A DNA stretch of 17,941 bases. It comes from an uncultured Prevotella sp. Its GTDB lineage: Bacteria > Bacteroidota > Bacteroidia > Bacteroidales > Bacteroidaceae. Every line of letters begins with the position of its first letter. Within the stretch, counting starts at the first letter, position 1. The notes beneath the pieces are model-generated. The model did no database searches. It saw only the letters and a program-made list of their open reading frames with translations, and was not told where the DNA came from. Position numbers and translations under genes: made by a program. Positions 7,196-14,336 of this stretch are shown piece after piece. The stretch spans positions 1-17,941 of the forward strand of contig URYG01000044.1 in the NCBI GenBank assembly GCA_900551985.1. The letters run 5' to 3'.

Positions 7196-8701
7196 ATGAA
7201 GAAACGACAAGAGAACGAGGTGAAAACCGAGTGTGCATCTTCAGCCACTCCCGACTCATGGCGCACCATTGATTGGGCATCATGCGAAAAGAAGGTACGC
7301 AAGCTGCAAGTCCGAATAGTAGAGGCTCTAAAGGCAAACCGCATTGGCAGGGTGAAAGTCCTCCAACGCATCTTGATTAACTCGATTTCCGCCAAGGCAT
7401 TGGCGGTTAGACAAGTTACATCAAACAAGGGCGGTAGCACCGCAGGAGTGGACAAGGAAACTTGGCTCACCGATGTGGAACGCTACAATGCCATCAGCTC
7501 TTTGAAAACGAGAGGTTACAAGCCAAAGCCGCTTCGCCGTGTCTTCATTCCGAAGAAAAACGGCAAGATGCGACCGCTTGGAATTCCAACCATCAAGGAC
7601 AGGGCGATGCAAGCCCTCTTTCTCATGGCTGTCGAACCCGTGGCAGAGACACTTGCAGACGGCAACTCGTATGGCTTTCGCAAATACCGCTCATGTGCGG
7701 ACGCGATAGACCAAATACATCGATACCTATGCAATAAACGCTCTGCGCAATGGGTGCTGGAGGGAGACATCAAGGGCTGCTTCGACCACATCAGCCACGA
7801 ATGGCTGCAAAGAAACGTCATCATGGACACGGAAATGCTCCGCAAGTGGTTGAATGCAGGTGTCATTGAGAAGAATGTCTTCCACATCACCGATGAGGGA
7901 ACTCCACAGGGAGGAATCATCTCCCCGACATTGGCTAACATCACGCTTGATGGCATGGAGAAACTAGTAGCCAGGTACTCGACCCGAAAGGAGAACGGCA
8001 AGACCTACTCCAACAAGGTGAACCTAGTTCGATACGCCGATGATTTCATAGTCACTGGCGACACGAAGGAGGTCTTGGAGGAAATCAAGGCTGAACTAGT
8101 CGTGTTCCTAAGGGAGAGAGGATTGGAACTCTCGGAGGAAAAGACGCTGATAACACATATCAAGGACGGCTTCGACTTCCTTGGCTTCAACATACGCAAG
8201 TACAGAAATGGAGGAATGCTGTTGATAAAGCCGAGCAAGAAGAGCCAGAAGAAATTTGCGGAAGCCACGCACGAAGTCATATACGGAATGCGCTCGGCAA
8301 AGCAAGAGAATGTGATAAGAAAACTCAACCCGAAGATTACGGGATGGGGCAACTATTTTAGATATGTGTCCTCGAAGGTGGTGTTCTCCAATCTCGACCA
8401 CATAATCTTCCTACAATTGAAGAGGTGGGCAATACGCAGACATCACAACAAGTCATTGAAATGGATAGCCGACAAATATTGGCTGCATGACGGAAAACGT
8501 GGGTGGATATTTGGTGTGAGACGCAAAAACAAGAAAGGAAAAGAAACTATTTTCCGTCTTAATCACCTAGCAGACACACCGATACTTCGTTTCACGAAGA
8601 TTAGGTCGGAAGCCAATCCGTTCGACCCACGATATGACGAGTACTTCAAGCAACGACAACTAGACAAATGTCGTACACGCCCACTCAAATGCAGTGCCTA
8701 A
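7196..8701 (+). CDS. ltrA: Group II intron reverse transcriptase/maturase (LtrA-type), no HNH domain
   Basis: A 501-residue protein that binds and helps splice its intron and copies it during retrohoming. The N-terminal RT0/1 block includes GVDKETW (84-90). RT motifs include RPLGIPTIKDR (126-136), the DIKGCFD block (191-197), GTPQGG (235-240) and the catalytic YADD (280-283). Domain X (maturase) spans about 360-430 with GWGNYFRY (383-390). The ANPFDPRYDEYF segment (473-484) usually precedes a DNA-binding/HNH endonuclease region, but here the protein ends 17 residues later without the Cys/His pairs. Only 51 nt separate the stop from domain V, so no hidden remainder is present in another frame. 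The ORF is intact, so the element may still be active. Confidence 0.96.
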   Translation: MKKRQENEVKTECASSATPDSWRTIDWASCEKKVRKLQVRIVEALKANRIGRVKVLQRILINSISAKALAVRQVTSNKGGSTAGVDKETWLTDVERYNAISSLKTRGYKPKPLRRVFIPKKNGKMRPLGIPTIKDRAMQALFLMAVEPVAETLADGNSYGFRKYRSCADAIDQIHRYLCNKRSAQWVLEGDIKGCFDHISHEWLQRNVIMDTEMLRKWLNAGVIEKNVFHITDEGTPQGGIISPTLANITLDGMEKLVARYSTRKENGKTYSNKVNLVRYADDFIVTGDTKEVLEEIKAELVVFLRERGLELSEEKTLITHIKDGFDFLGFNIRKYRNGGMLLIKPSKKSQKKFAEATHEVIYGMRSAKQENVIRKLNPKITGWGNYFRYVSSKVVFSNLDHIIFLQLKRWAIRRHHNKSLKWIADKYWLHDGKRGWIFGVRRKNKKGKETIFRLNHLADTPILRFTKIRSEANPFDPRYDEYFKQRQLDKCRTRPLKCSA

Positions 8702-8752
8702 TGGCACACAGAGCCGATTATTTAAAACGAGAAATAATTAACAGAATTACAC

Positions 8753-8786
8753 GAGCCGTGTGCGGTGAAAGTCGCATGCACGGTTC
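8753..8786 (+). ncRNA. Group II intron domain V (catalytic hairpin)
   Basis: A 34-nt hairpin. GAGCCGTG at the 5' side carries the catalytic AGC triad (8754-8756), a GAAA tetraloop lies near 8767-8770, a two-nt AT bulge interrupts the 3' strand, and GCACGGTTC closes the stem. Length and parts match the domain V consensus. Domain VI follows, with a GTGGGG/CCCCAC stem capped by GCAA and the unpaired A at 8821. Confidence 0.92.
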
Positions 8787-8841
8787 TTGAAGGGGAAAGT
8801 GGGGGCAACCCCACGGACCTACTTGGATTACAATAGAAACA

Positions 8842-9126
8842 ATGGAAGAACAAAATCATATAGACAAGGCACTCGCCTTCCTCGAAAGCCTCGAAAAGTT
8901 GGGAAACCAGCTAAAAGTGGCTGAAGAGAATCAGAAACAGTTCCTCGCCAGAATGCTTGAACTCAAGAAATCCGGCGAAACAGACAGTGAGGAATACGCA
9001 GACCTTTCACGCAAGAGCAAAGGATTGCAGGACATCATCGACAAATGGCGCCCTATCTATTTGGAGCGAATGGAAATGGTGAAAAGCGTACAGATGAAGA
9101 AGCGTAAGCGCACTGGAAAGAAGTAA
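8842..9126 (+). CDS. Small coiled-coil protein of unknown function
   Basis: A 94-residue, highly charged protein (MEEQNHIDKALAFLESLEKLG...) predicted to be almost entirely helical. Leu/Ile heptad spacing over residues 8-75 suggests a coiled coil. The C-terminus is strongly basic (KKRKRTGKK). There is no signal peptide, membrane helix or catalytic motif, and I do not recognise a family. The basic tail could bind nucleic acid or be a disordered end; this is speculation. The ATG is 13 nt after the intron's 3' boundary, so the ribosome-binding region of the mRNA is partly the downstream exon and, after splicing, the distant leader. No clear Shine-Dalgarno is seen. Confidence 0.75.
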   Translation: MEEQNHIDKALAFLESLEKLGNQLKVAEENQKQFLARMLELKKSGETDSEEYADLSRKSKGLQDIIDKWRPIYLERMEMVKSVQMKKRKRTGKK

Positions 9127-9185
9127 CTACAATAGTGGCTATCAGGCTGGGACAAAGAACCAGTAAGCTAGGTATAAAGAAACTA

Positions 9186-9222
9186 TATATATATAAATGT
9201 ACGCGCGTACATTATATATATA
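9186..9222. repeat. Near-perfect palindrome (cruciform or hairpin)
   Basis: The centre AATGTACGCGCGTACATT (9196-9213) is a perfect 18-bp palindrome. Skipping one unpaired A at 9195, the flanks TATATATAT (9186-9194) and ATATATATA (9214-9222) extend the pairing by 9 bp each side. It lies 60 nt after the coiled-coil gene and 53 nt before the SlyD-like gene. No U-tract follows, so it is not a standard terminator. It may act as an RNA hairpin or a protein-binding site. Confidence 0.8.
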
Positions 9223-9275
9223 AAATCAAATAGTCTACAGATAGCACCATAAATAGAAAACAATAAAAAAATAAA

Positions 9276-9872
9276 ATGGAATCAAACAACAAAAACAAGT
9301 TTATTAGAGTATCATACGCATTGTATGATGTAACAAAGGGTGATAACGGCGAAGAGATGCTGATTGAGCGCACTACAGATGAGCGTCCTTTCTTCTTCAT
9401 CAGCGGTATGGGTGTAACCTTGCCTGCTTTTGAGGAGAAGGTTGTTGATTTGGCTGAGGGCGAAGAGTTCGACTTCGAGTTGGATCCAGAGCAAGCTTAT
9501 GGTTTGCACTATGACGAGCGCGTAATCGACCTCGACAAGCAGATCTTTACTATCAACGGACAGTTTGACGCTCAGCACGTACAGGTAGGTGCTATCATCC
9601 CATTGCAGAACGAGGATGGCAACCGCTTCAATGCTGTAGTCAAGAATATCACAGACGAGAAGGTAACTTGCGACCTCAACCACCCATTGGCAGGTTTGAA
9701 GCTTAACTTCTGCGGTCAGGTTCTTGAGAGCCGTGAGGCAACAGCAGAGGAAATCGCCAAGATGGCTCAGATCATCAGCGGTGAGGCTGGTGGTTGCGGC
9801 GGCGGTTGCGACAACTGCGGCGGAGACTGCAAGGATGGCAACTGCGAGGGCGGATGCGATTGCAACAAGTAA
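9276..9872 (+). CDS. slyD: SlyD-like FKBP-type peptidyl-prolyl cis-trans isomerase with Cys-rich tail
   Basis: A 198-residue cytoplasmic folding enzyme that isomerises X-Pro bonds. The FKBP fold is interrupted by an insert-in-flap (IF) domain as in SlyD. FKBP parts are seen at 10-70 (ISGMGVTLPAFEEKVVDL, 42-59) and 130-150 (NHPLAGLKLNF, 135-145). The IF region lies between, beginning near AYGLHYDERVIDLDK (74-88). After residue 170 comes a Gly/Cys tail with seven cysteines (174, 178, 181, 185, 190, 194, 196). This parallels the metal-binding tail of E. coli SlyD, which is His/Cys-rich and helps insert nickel into hydrogenase; here the tail has Cys but no His. It may share a transcript with the gene at 8842. 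A terminator follows 20 nt after the stop. Confidence 0.92.
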   Translation: MESNNKNKFIRVSYALYDVTKGDNGEEMLIERTTDERPFFFISGMGVTLPAFEEKVVDLAEGEEFDFELDPEQAYGLHYDERVIDLDKQIFTINGQFDAQHVQVGAIIPLQNEDGNRFNAVVKNITDEKVTCDLNHPLAGLKLNFCGQVLESREATAEEIAKMAQIISGEAGGCGGGCDNCGGDCKDGNCEGGCDCNK

Positions 9873-9892
9873 TATTTGAGAATAAACGATAG

Positions 9893-9926
9893 CGGCTATC
9901 TCAATACCATTGGGATAGCCGTTCTT
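9893..9926 (+). terminator. Intrinsic terminator after the SlyD-like gene
   Basis: CGGCTATC (9893-9900) pairs with GATAGCCG (9914-9921). Two more pairs (T-G, C-G) extend the stem inward to 10 bp around a 9-nt loop. TTCTTC follows. It sits only 24 nt before the aroC start, so aroC is expressed either by read-through or from a promoter I could not identify. Confidence 0.75.
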
Positions 9927-9949
9927 CATATCAACTAAAGAATTTGGCA

Positions 9950-11092
9950 ATGAGGAATACATTTGGCAATCTTTTCACTCTCACTACTTTTGGCGAGAGT
10001 CATGGCATAGCTGTAGGAGGCGTCATCGACGGTTTCCCTGCAGGCATTGACATAGATATGGACTTTATTCAGAGCGAACTCAATCGTCGTCGCCCTGGAC
10101 AGAGTCACATCACCACTGCACGAAAGGAAGCAGACCAGGTAGAATTTCTAAGTGGTGTTTTCGAAGGAAAATCTACGGGAACCCCTATCGGTTTTGAGGT
10201 GCGCAACCAGAACCAGCATTCTCAGGATTATGAGAATATGCGCTGCCTGTTCCGTCCATCCCATGCCGACTTCACCTACAACGAGAAGTATGGCATCCGT
10301 GATCATCGCGGTGGCGGCCGTTCATCTGCACGCATCACCATCGCCCGCTGCGTAGGTGGTGCCTTGGCCAAGTTGGCACTCCGCCAGCTCGGCGTTAGCA
10401 TTACGGCATACACATCGCAGGTTGGCAGCATCGCCCTGGAGAAGAATTACCATCTGTATGACCTCAATACGATCGAGGACAACCCAGTACGCTGTCCTGA
10501 CCAAGCAAAGGCAAAGGAGATGGAAGACCTCATCGCACAGGTCAAGGCTGATGGTGATACCATCGGAGGCATCATTACCTGTGTCATCAAGGGATGTCCT
10601 GTAGGATTGGGAGAACCGGAATTCGATAAACTCCATGCCCAACTCGGTGCAGCTATGCTTGGCATCAATGCCGTCAAAGGATTTGAATATGGAGAAGGAT
10701 TCGCCGGAGTTTCTGCTCGCGGAAGCGAACAGAATGACGTCTTTGTTCCTAAAGCTAAGAATATGGGTGCTACTGATGATGCGGCAAATCATCAGGAAAC
10801 AACAATCAATCAGGATGTTGCAGCTCGTATCACGACCAAGAGCAACCATAGCGGCGGCATCCAGGGAGGTTTGAGCAATGGTCAGGATATCTACTTCCGG
10901 GTAGCCTTTAAACCAGTAGCTACCCTCCTGAAGGAACAGGATACTGTAGATTTGGCAGGAAATCCTACCAAACTCACAGCTCGCGGACGCCACGATCCAT
11001 GTGTATTGCCAAGAGCCGTACCTGTAGTAGAGGCAATGGCAGCCATGGTTATCCTGGATAACTATCTTTTGAATAAAACTACAAAAATTTAA
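9950..11092 (+). CDS. aroC: Chorismate synthase
   Basis: A 380-residue enzyme that converts 5-enolpyruvylshikimate-3-phosphate to chorismate, the last common step of aromatic amino acid, folate and quinone precursor synthesis; it needs reduced FMN. Family signatures are clear: GESHG (15-19, with the catalytic His18), RRPGQS (47-52), DHRGGGRSSAR (118-128, substrate/flavin region) and RHDPC near the C-terminus. The start is set at ATG 9950 (MRNTFGN, the universal family N-terminus). A TTG two codons upstream would add only two residues. It is convergent with nth, separated by a long inverted repeat. Confidence 0.97.
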   Translation: MRNTFGNLFTLTTFGESHGIAVGGVIDGFPAGIDIDMDFIQSELNRRRPGQSHITTARKEADQVEFLSGVFEGKSTGTPIGFEVRNQNQHSQDYENMRCLFRPSHADFTYNEKYGIRDHRGGGRSSARITIARCVGGALAKLALRQLGVSITAYTSQVGSIALEKNYHLYDLNTIEDNPVRCPDQAKAKEMEDLIAQVKADGDTIGGIITCVIKGCPVGLGEPEFDKLHAQLGAAMLGINAVKGFEYGEGFAGVSARGSEQNDVFVPKAKNMGATDDAANHQETTINQDVAARITTKSNHSGGIQGGLSNGQDIYFRVAFKPVATLLKEQDTVDLAGNPTKLTARGRHDPCVLPRAVPVVEAMAAMVILDNYLLNKTTKI

Positions 11093-11154
11093 TTAGTGAT
11101 TATTTAGTAGTGATTAGTGATAAACAAACTAATCACTACTAAATAATCACTAAT
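11092..11154. repeat. Perfect 27-bp inverted repeat between convergent aroC and nth
   Basis: The left arm, 11092-11118, is perfectly complementary to the right arm, 11128-11154, around a 9-nt loop. It begins on the last base of the aroC stop codon and ends 7 nt before the nth stop. The arms are AT-rich and are themselves built from repeated TTAGTGATT-like units. It probably acts as a two-way transcription end or mRNA-stabilising hairpin; there is no strong U-tract on either side. Confidence 0.88.
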
Positions 11155-11160
11155 AACTAC

Positions 11161-11808
11161 CTAAAGTTTACTGTCCTTCAAGAGTTTTGGACAATATTCA
11201 TTGAAAAAGCATTTATCACAAAGCGGCTTTGCACTTTTGCAGATATATCTGCCGTGCAACAGAATCCAGTGATGCGCATTCGGAATATCTTCTGCCGGAA
11301 TGTGCTTCATCAGATAATCTTCTACCTTGCGAGGCGTATCAGCCGTACGAGGCACCAACCCCATACGATGACTTACACGGTAAACATGCGTATCTACCGC
11401 CATCGTGGCATGGCCGAACCAAACAGCACGGATCACATTCGCCGTCTTGCGCCCCACTCCAGCCAATTTCACCAGATCTTCAGCAGCCTCAGGCACCTCA
11501 CCTCCAAAGAGTTCTACCAGTTGCCGTGACATCTGTGCCAGATGTTTCGCCTTGGCATTGGGATAACTTACCGAACTGATCAGCTCATAGATATCCTCCT
11601 CGCTCGCCTGCGCCATATGCCGTGCATCTGGATAACGGGCAAAGAGAGCCGGCGTAACCATATTGATACGCTTGTCGGTACACTGAGCCGAAAGCAAGGT
11701 AGCAACCAGAAGCTGAAATGCGCTACCGAATTGCAACTCGGTAGTCACATTCGGCAGCGCATTTCTGAAGTGATTCAATATGAAATCGTATCTTTCGTTA
11801 CGAAGCAT
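11161..11808 (-). CDS. nth: Endonuclease III (DNA glycosylase/AP lyase)
   Basis: A 215-residue base-excision repair enzyme that removes oxidised pyrimidines and cleaves the abasic strand. The helix-hairpin-helix LAGVGRKTANVI (115-126) contains the catalytic Lys121, and VDTHVYR (138-144) holds the catalytic Asp139. The C-terminal [4Fe-4S] site is Cys190-x6-Cys197-x2-Cys200-x5-Cys206, exactly the family spacing. Length is close to E. coli Nth (211). It is the last gene of a minus-strand unit, 29 nt after the OmpH-like gene, with no terminator between. Confidence 0.97.
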   Translation of the reverse strand: MLRNERYDFILNHFRNALPNVTTELQFGSAFQLLVATLLSAQCTDKRINMVTPALFARYPDARHMAQASEEDIYELISSVSYPNAKAKHLAQMSRQLVELFGGEVPEAAEDLVKLAGVGRKTANVIRAVWFGHATMAVDTHVYRVSHRMGLVPRTADTPRKVEDYLMKHIPAEDIPNAHHWILLHGRYICKSAKPLCDKCFFNEYCPKLLKDSKL

Positions 11809-11837
11809 ATTTCAATACGTTTTATATTTTCCGGAAA

Positions 11838-12452
11838 TTACTTCTTCTTAGCAGGAGTTTCCTCTGCACCCTTCAACTTACCCTTGTAAGCCTTGTTCAA
11901 GCCAGAGATAACCTCGCTGGTAATATCGTATGCCTTATCTGCATAAAGCAGATTGTCACCACTCTTAGAGAAGATGATGCTATACTTCTTATCCTTGTTA
12001 TACTGAGCCAGGTAGTTAGCGATGCTGTCGTGGAGAGCCTTGTTGTACTTGTTCTGCTCAGCAGCAAACTCATTGCTCAAACGCTGCTGCAAACCCTGAA
12101 GATCGTTGTTCTGCTTCTGCAATCCAGCCTGGATAGCCTCAGCCTGCTCACGGGTGTAAGCATTCTGCTGGATCTTCTGCTGGAAGTTAGCAGCAGCAGC
12201 CTGCAACTGCTGACCCTTCTGGGCGATAGTAGCCTGAATATTCTGACCCTTCTTCTCCAACAAGGCAGCATACTCCTTAGCGAATGTGTATTGAGTCATG
12301 ATAGAGTCAACCTCTACGTATGCAATCTTCAACTCAGCTGGAGCCTTGCTCTCAGACTTAGCCTCAACCTGAGGCTGTGACTTATTGCATGATGCCAACG
12401 ACAAGGCAGCTACAGCAGCAATAGCCACTGAACTCAAAATGTTCTTTTTCAT
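11838..12452 (-). CDS. OmpH/Skp-family lipoprotein
   Basis: A 204-residue protein with a lipoprotein signal: Leu19-Ala-Ser-Cys22 forms the lipobox, so Cys22 would be lipidated. The mature protein starts with IAYVEVDSIMTQY, the beta-strand typical of OmpH/Skp (compare IAVVD). A long Gln/Ala-rich coiled coil follows (about 60-140), then LLYADKAYDITSEVISGLN, the family's C-terminal strand and helix. Skp-like proteins are trimeric periplasmic chaperones for outer membrane proteins; a lipidated form implies membrane anchoring. It ends in a Lys-rich tail (TPAKKK). It lies 44 nt after the small membrane protein gene. Confidence 0.9.
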   Translation of the reverse strand: MKKNILSSVAIAAVAALSLASCNKSQPQVEAKSESKAPAELKIAYVEVDSIMTQYTFAKEYAALLEKKGQNIQATIAQKGQQLQAAAANFQQKIQQNAYTREQAEAIQAGLQKQNNDLQGLQQRLSNEFAAEQNKYNKALHDSIANYLAQYNKDKKYSIIFSKSGDNLLYADKAYDITSEVISGLNKAYKGKLKGAEETPAKKK

Positions 12453-12496
12453 TTCTTCTGTATTTTTATTATTATTATTTCCAAAACCAAAATGAT

Positions 12497-12691
12497 TTAA
12501 TACGCCTTGTTTGCTTCGCGCGCTTCGCGGTCTTGGTCAACCACACAGTGGATGCCCATCTTGCGCAAACCAGGATTGTCGTGAACATGCTGAGAAGAGA
12601 ACTTACCATTCTTCTTGAAAATCAGCTTCACACTAAATAATGCCATTGCGATAGCAATTATTAACAGACTTAATAACATTAATTTTATCAT
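12497..12691 (-). CDS. Small single-span membrane protein
   Basis: A 64-residue protein with one N-terminal membrane helix (about residues 2-23), then a basic stretch (KLIFKKNGKF) and a cytoplasmic tail with LRKMGIHCVVDQDREAR. The GIHC-x(2-3)-QD segment is, as I recall, conserved in a family of short Bacteroidales membrane proteins with no assigned role. A lone Cys49 is present. It is the first gene after a strong promoter, followed by the OmpH-like and nth genes, which suggests an envelope-related unit. Function unknown. Confidence 0.75.
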   Translation of the reverse strand: MIKLMLLSLLIIAIAMALFSVKLIFKKNGKFSSQHVHDNPGLRKMGIHCVVDQDREAREANKAY

Positions 12692-12697
12692 TTTTAT

Positions 12698-12705
12698 TAT
12701 CTTTG
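12698..12705 (+). promoter_or_regulatory. Possible -7 element for pepD (weak)
   Basis: TATCTTTG on the plus strand would start transcription about 130 nt before pepD, but no TTTG occurs 19-21 nt upstream. It overlaps the leader of the divergent unit. No better promoter for pepD is visible. Confidence 0.25.
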
Positions 12706-12730
12706 CAGTGCCTTAGTGCACTTCACGTTG

Positions 12731-12761
12731 CAAAGGTACGATTTTTCGGGCAAAAAGCAAA
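12731..12761 (-). promoter_or_regulatory. Predicted sigma-ABfr promoter of the membrane protein-ompH-nth unit
   Basis: On the minus strand TTTG (12761-12758), 19 nt, TACCTTTG (12738-12731): an exact consensus match. The predicted start near 12724 lies about 33 nt before the ATG at 12691. Confidence 0.82.
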
Positions 12762-12840
12762 AGAAATCTCATAAATAAATGACTTTCTTGAAGCAAAAAT
12801 AACAAAATAAGAGAATAATACATACAAAATAACATTATCA

Positions 12841-14298
12841 ATGGAAAAAAATGAATTAAAACCTGCTCTTGTGTTCGAGCAGTTCGCTAAAATCAACGAG
12901 ATACCTCGTCCTTCCAAGCACGAGGAGAACATGATTGAGTACTTGAAGGAATTTGGCAAAAGCCATAATCTGGAAACTGTAGTTGATGAGACTGGCAACG
13001 TATTGATTCGAAAGGCTGCTACCCCAGGATATGAGAATGCTGATACCATCATCCTTCAGAGTCACATGGATATGGTATGCGACAAACTGGTGGACGTAGA
13101 GTTCGACTTCCACAAGGATGCCATCCAGACCTACGTAGATGGTGAATGGCTGAAGGCTAAGGGTACCACCCTCGGTGCTGACGATGGTATCGGATGTGCC
13201 ATCGAACTCGCCATCCTCGCAGCTGATGATATTGAGCATGGTCCTATCGAGTGTGTCTTCACCCGTGACGAGGAGACCGGCTTGACAGGTGCAGTAGGTA
13301 TGAAGGCAGGTTTCATGACCGGCAAGATGCTCATCAACCTCGATTCAGAGGATGAGGGACAGATCTTCGTATCATGCGCAGGTGGCCAGACCACCAAGGC
13401 TACCTTCCACTTCAATCGCGAAGAGGCTCCTGCCGGCTATTTCTTCATGGAAGCTTCCCTGAAGGGACTCAACGGCGGTCACTCTGGCGATGATATCAAC
13501 AAGAAGCGCGCCAACGCCATCAAGGTTCTTGCCCGTTTCCTCTTCCTGGAGAACGAGAAGCTCGATGGTGCCCTCCGTCTGGTAAGCTTCAACAGCGGCA
13601 AGATGCATAACGCCATCCCTCGCGATGGTAAAATTGTCTTTGCTGTCAAGAACGAGGCAAAGGAACAGGTACGTGCAGACTGGAACATCTTCGCTTCTGA
13701 GGTAGAAGACGAGTTCCACGTAACAGAGCAATCTATGCTTTTCAACATGGGTTCTGCCGATGCAGCTCCAGTTATCGAGAAGGCAGTAGCCGACAAGTTC
13801 ATCATGGCTTTACAGGCTGTAGATAATGGTCCACTCACCACCTGTCAGGACGAGACACTTGCCGAGATGGTAGAGACATCCAGCAATGTTGCCAGCGTGA
13901 TGACCGACGAGAATAGCATCAACATCGTGGCTTCTCAGCGCAGCAATGTGATGAGTAATCTGGATAATATGACCAACACCGTGAAGGCAGCCTTCCTTTT
14001 GGCAGGTGCCGAAGTAAACGTGGGAGGCAAGTATCCTGCATGGAAGATGCGTGCCAACAGCAAGCTGACCGACATTACCGTGAAGAGTTACGAGAAACTC
14101 TTCGGTAAGGAGCCATTGGTAAAGGGTATCCACGCCGGACTGGAGTGCGGTCTCTTCTCAGAGCGTTACCCAGACCTCGATATGGTAAGTTTCGGTCCTA
14201 CCCTTCGCAATGTTCACACACCAGATGAAGCACTTCTGATTCCTACCGTTCAGATGGTATGGGATCACCTGCTGGATATTCTCCGCAGCATGAAGTAA
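12841..14298 (+). CDS. pepD: Aminoacyl-histidine dipeptidase (peptidase D, M20C family)
   Basis: A 485-residue cytosolic metallopeptidase that cleaves Xaa-His and other dipeptides using two zinc-type metal ions. Metal and catalytic motifs: SHMDM (74-78, with His75 and catalytic Asp77), GTTLGADDGIG (108-118, bridging Asp), TRDEETG (141-147, catalytic Glu and metal Glu), INLDSEDEG (165-173, metal Asp) and GGHSGDDI in the lid domain. Length matches E. coli PepD (485). No signal peptide. The lipoprotein gene follows 38 nt later and is probably co-transcribed. Peptide use suits an asaccharolytic or mixed-diet anaerobe, but this is inference. Confidence 0.95.
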   Translation: MEKNELKPALVFEQFAKINEIPRPSKHEENMIEYLKEFGKSHNLETVVDETGNVLIRKAATPGYENADTIILQSHMDMVCDKLVDVEFDFHKDAIQTYVDGEWLKAKGTTLGADDGIGCAIELAILAADDIEHGPIECVFTRDEETGLTGAVGMKAGFMTGKMLINLDSEDEGQIFVSCAGGQTTKATFHFNREEAPAGYFFMEASLKGLNGGHSGDDINKKRANAIKVLARFLFLENEKLDGALRLVSFNSGKMHNAIPRDGKIVFAVKNEAKEQVRADWNIFASEVEDEFHVTEQSMLFNMGSADAAPVIEKAVADKFIMALQAVDNGPLTTCQDETLAEMVETSSNVASVMTDENSINIVASQRSNVMSNLDNMTNTVKAAFLLAGAEVNVGGKYPAWKMRANSKLTDITVKSYEKLFGKEPLVKGIHAGLECGLFSERYPDLDMVSFGPTLRNVHTPDEALLIPTVQMVWDHLLDILRSMK

Positions 14299-14336
14299 GA
14301 AGAACTGAGTGAATTCGTAACAAAGAATATGAAATC

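Larger units (their letters stand above)
6735..8828 (+). mobile_element. Group II intron with maturase ORF in domain IV
   Basis: A retroelement of about 2.1 kb. The 5' end fits GTGCG at 6735-6739. Just upstream, CGACTGG can pair with TCGGTCG at 6962-6968 (EBS1, 7 bp with wobbles), and GTTGGTA pairs exactly with TACCAAC at 6829-6835 (EBS2), which sits in the loop of a GTAAC/GTTAC stem. The EBS1 candidate follows a TTCTAAATCG segment resembling the L. lactis Ll.LtrB EBS1 region. A conserved GGAACACGGTAAGCC lies in domain I, and a stem-loop at about 7003-7027 may be domain II. The RT ORF fills domain IV, domain V is at 8753-8786, and domain VI has a bulged branch-point A at 8821. The 3' end is set about 7 nt later (8828); it could be off by a few bases. 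Transfer is likely for such an element. Confidence 0.88.

Noticed and set aside
7419..8401. Several open frames on the minus strand opposite the maturase
   Set aside because: They are antisense to an intact RT with all catalytic motifs and carry no recognisable domain.
9944..9949. TTG at 9944 as the aroC start
   Set aside because: The ATG at 9950 gives the conserved MRNTFGN terminus; the upstream TTG adds two residues not typical of the family.
9312..9962. A 216-codon frame opposite the SlyD-like gene
   Set aside because: It mirrors the repetitive Cys/Gly codons of the real gene and overlaps the terminator and the aroC start.
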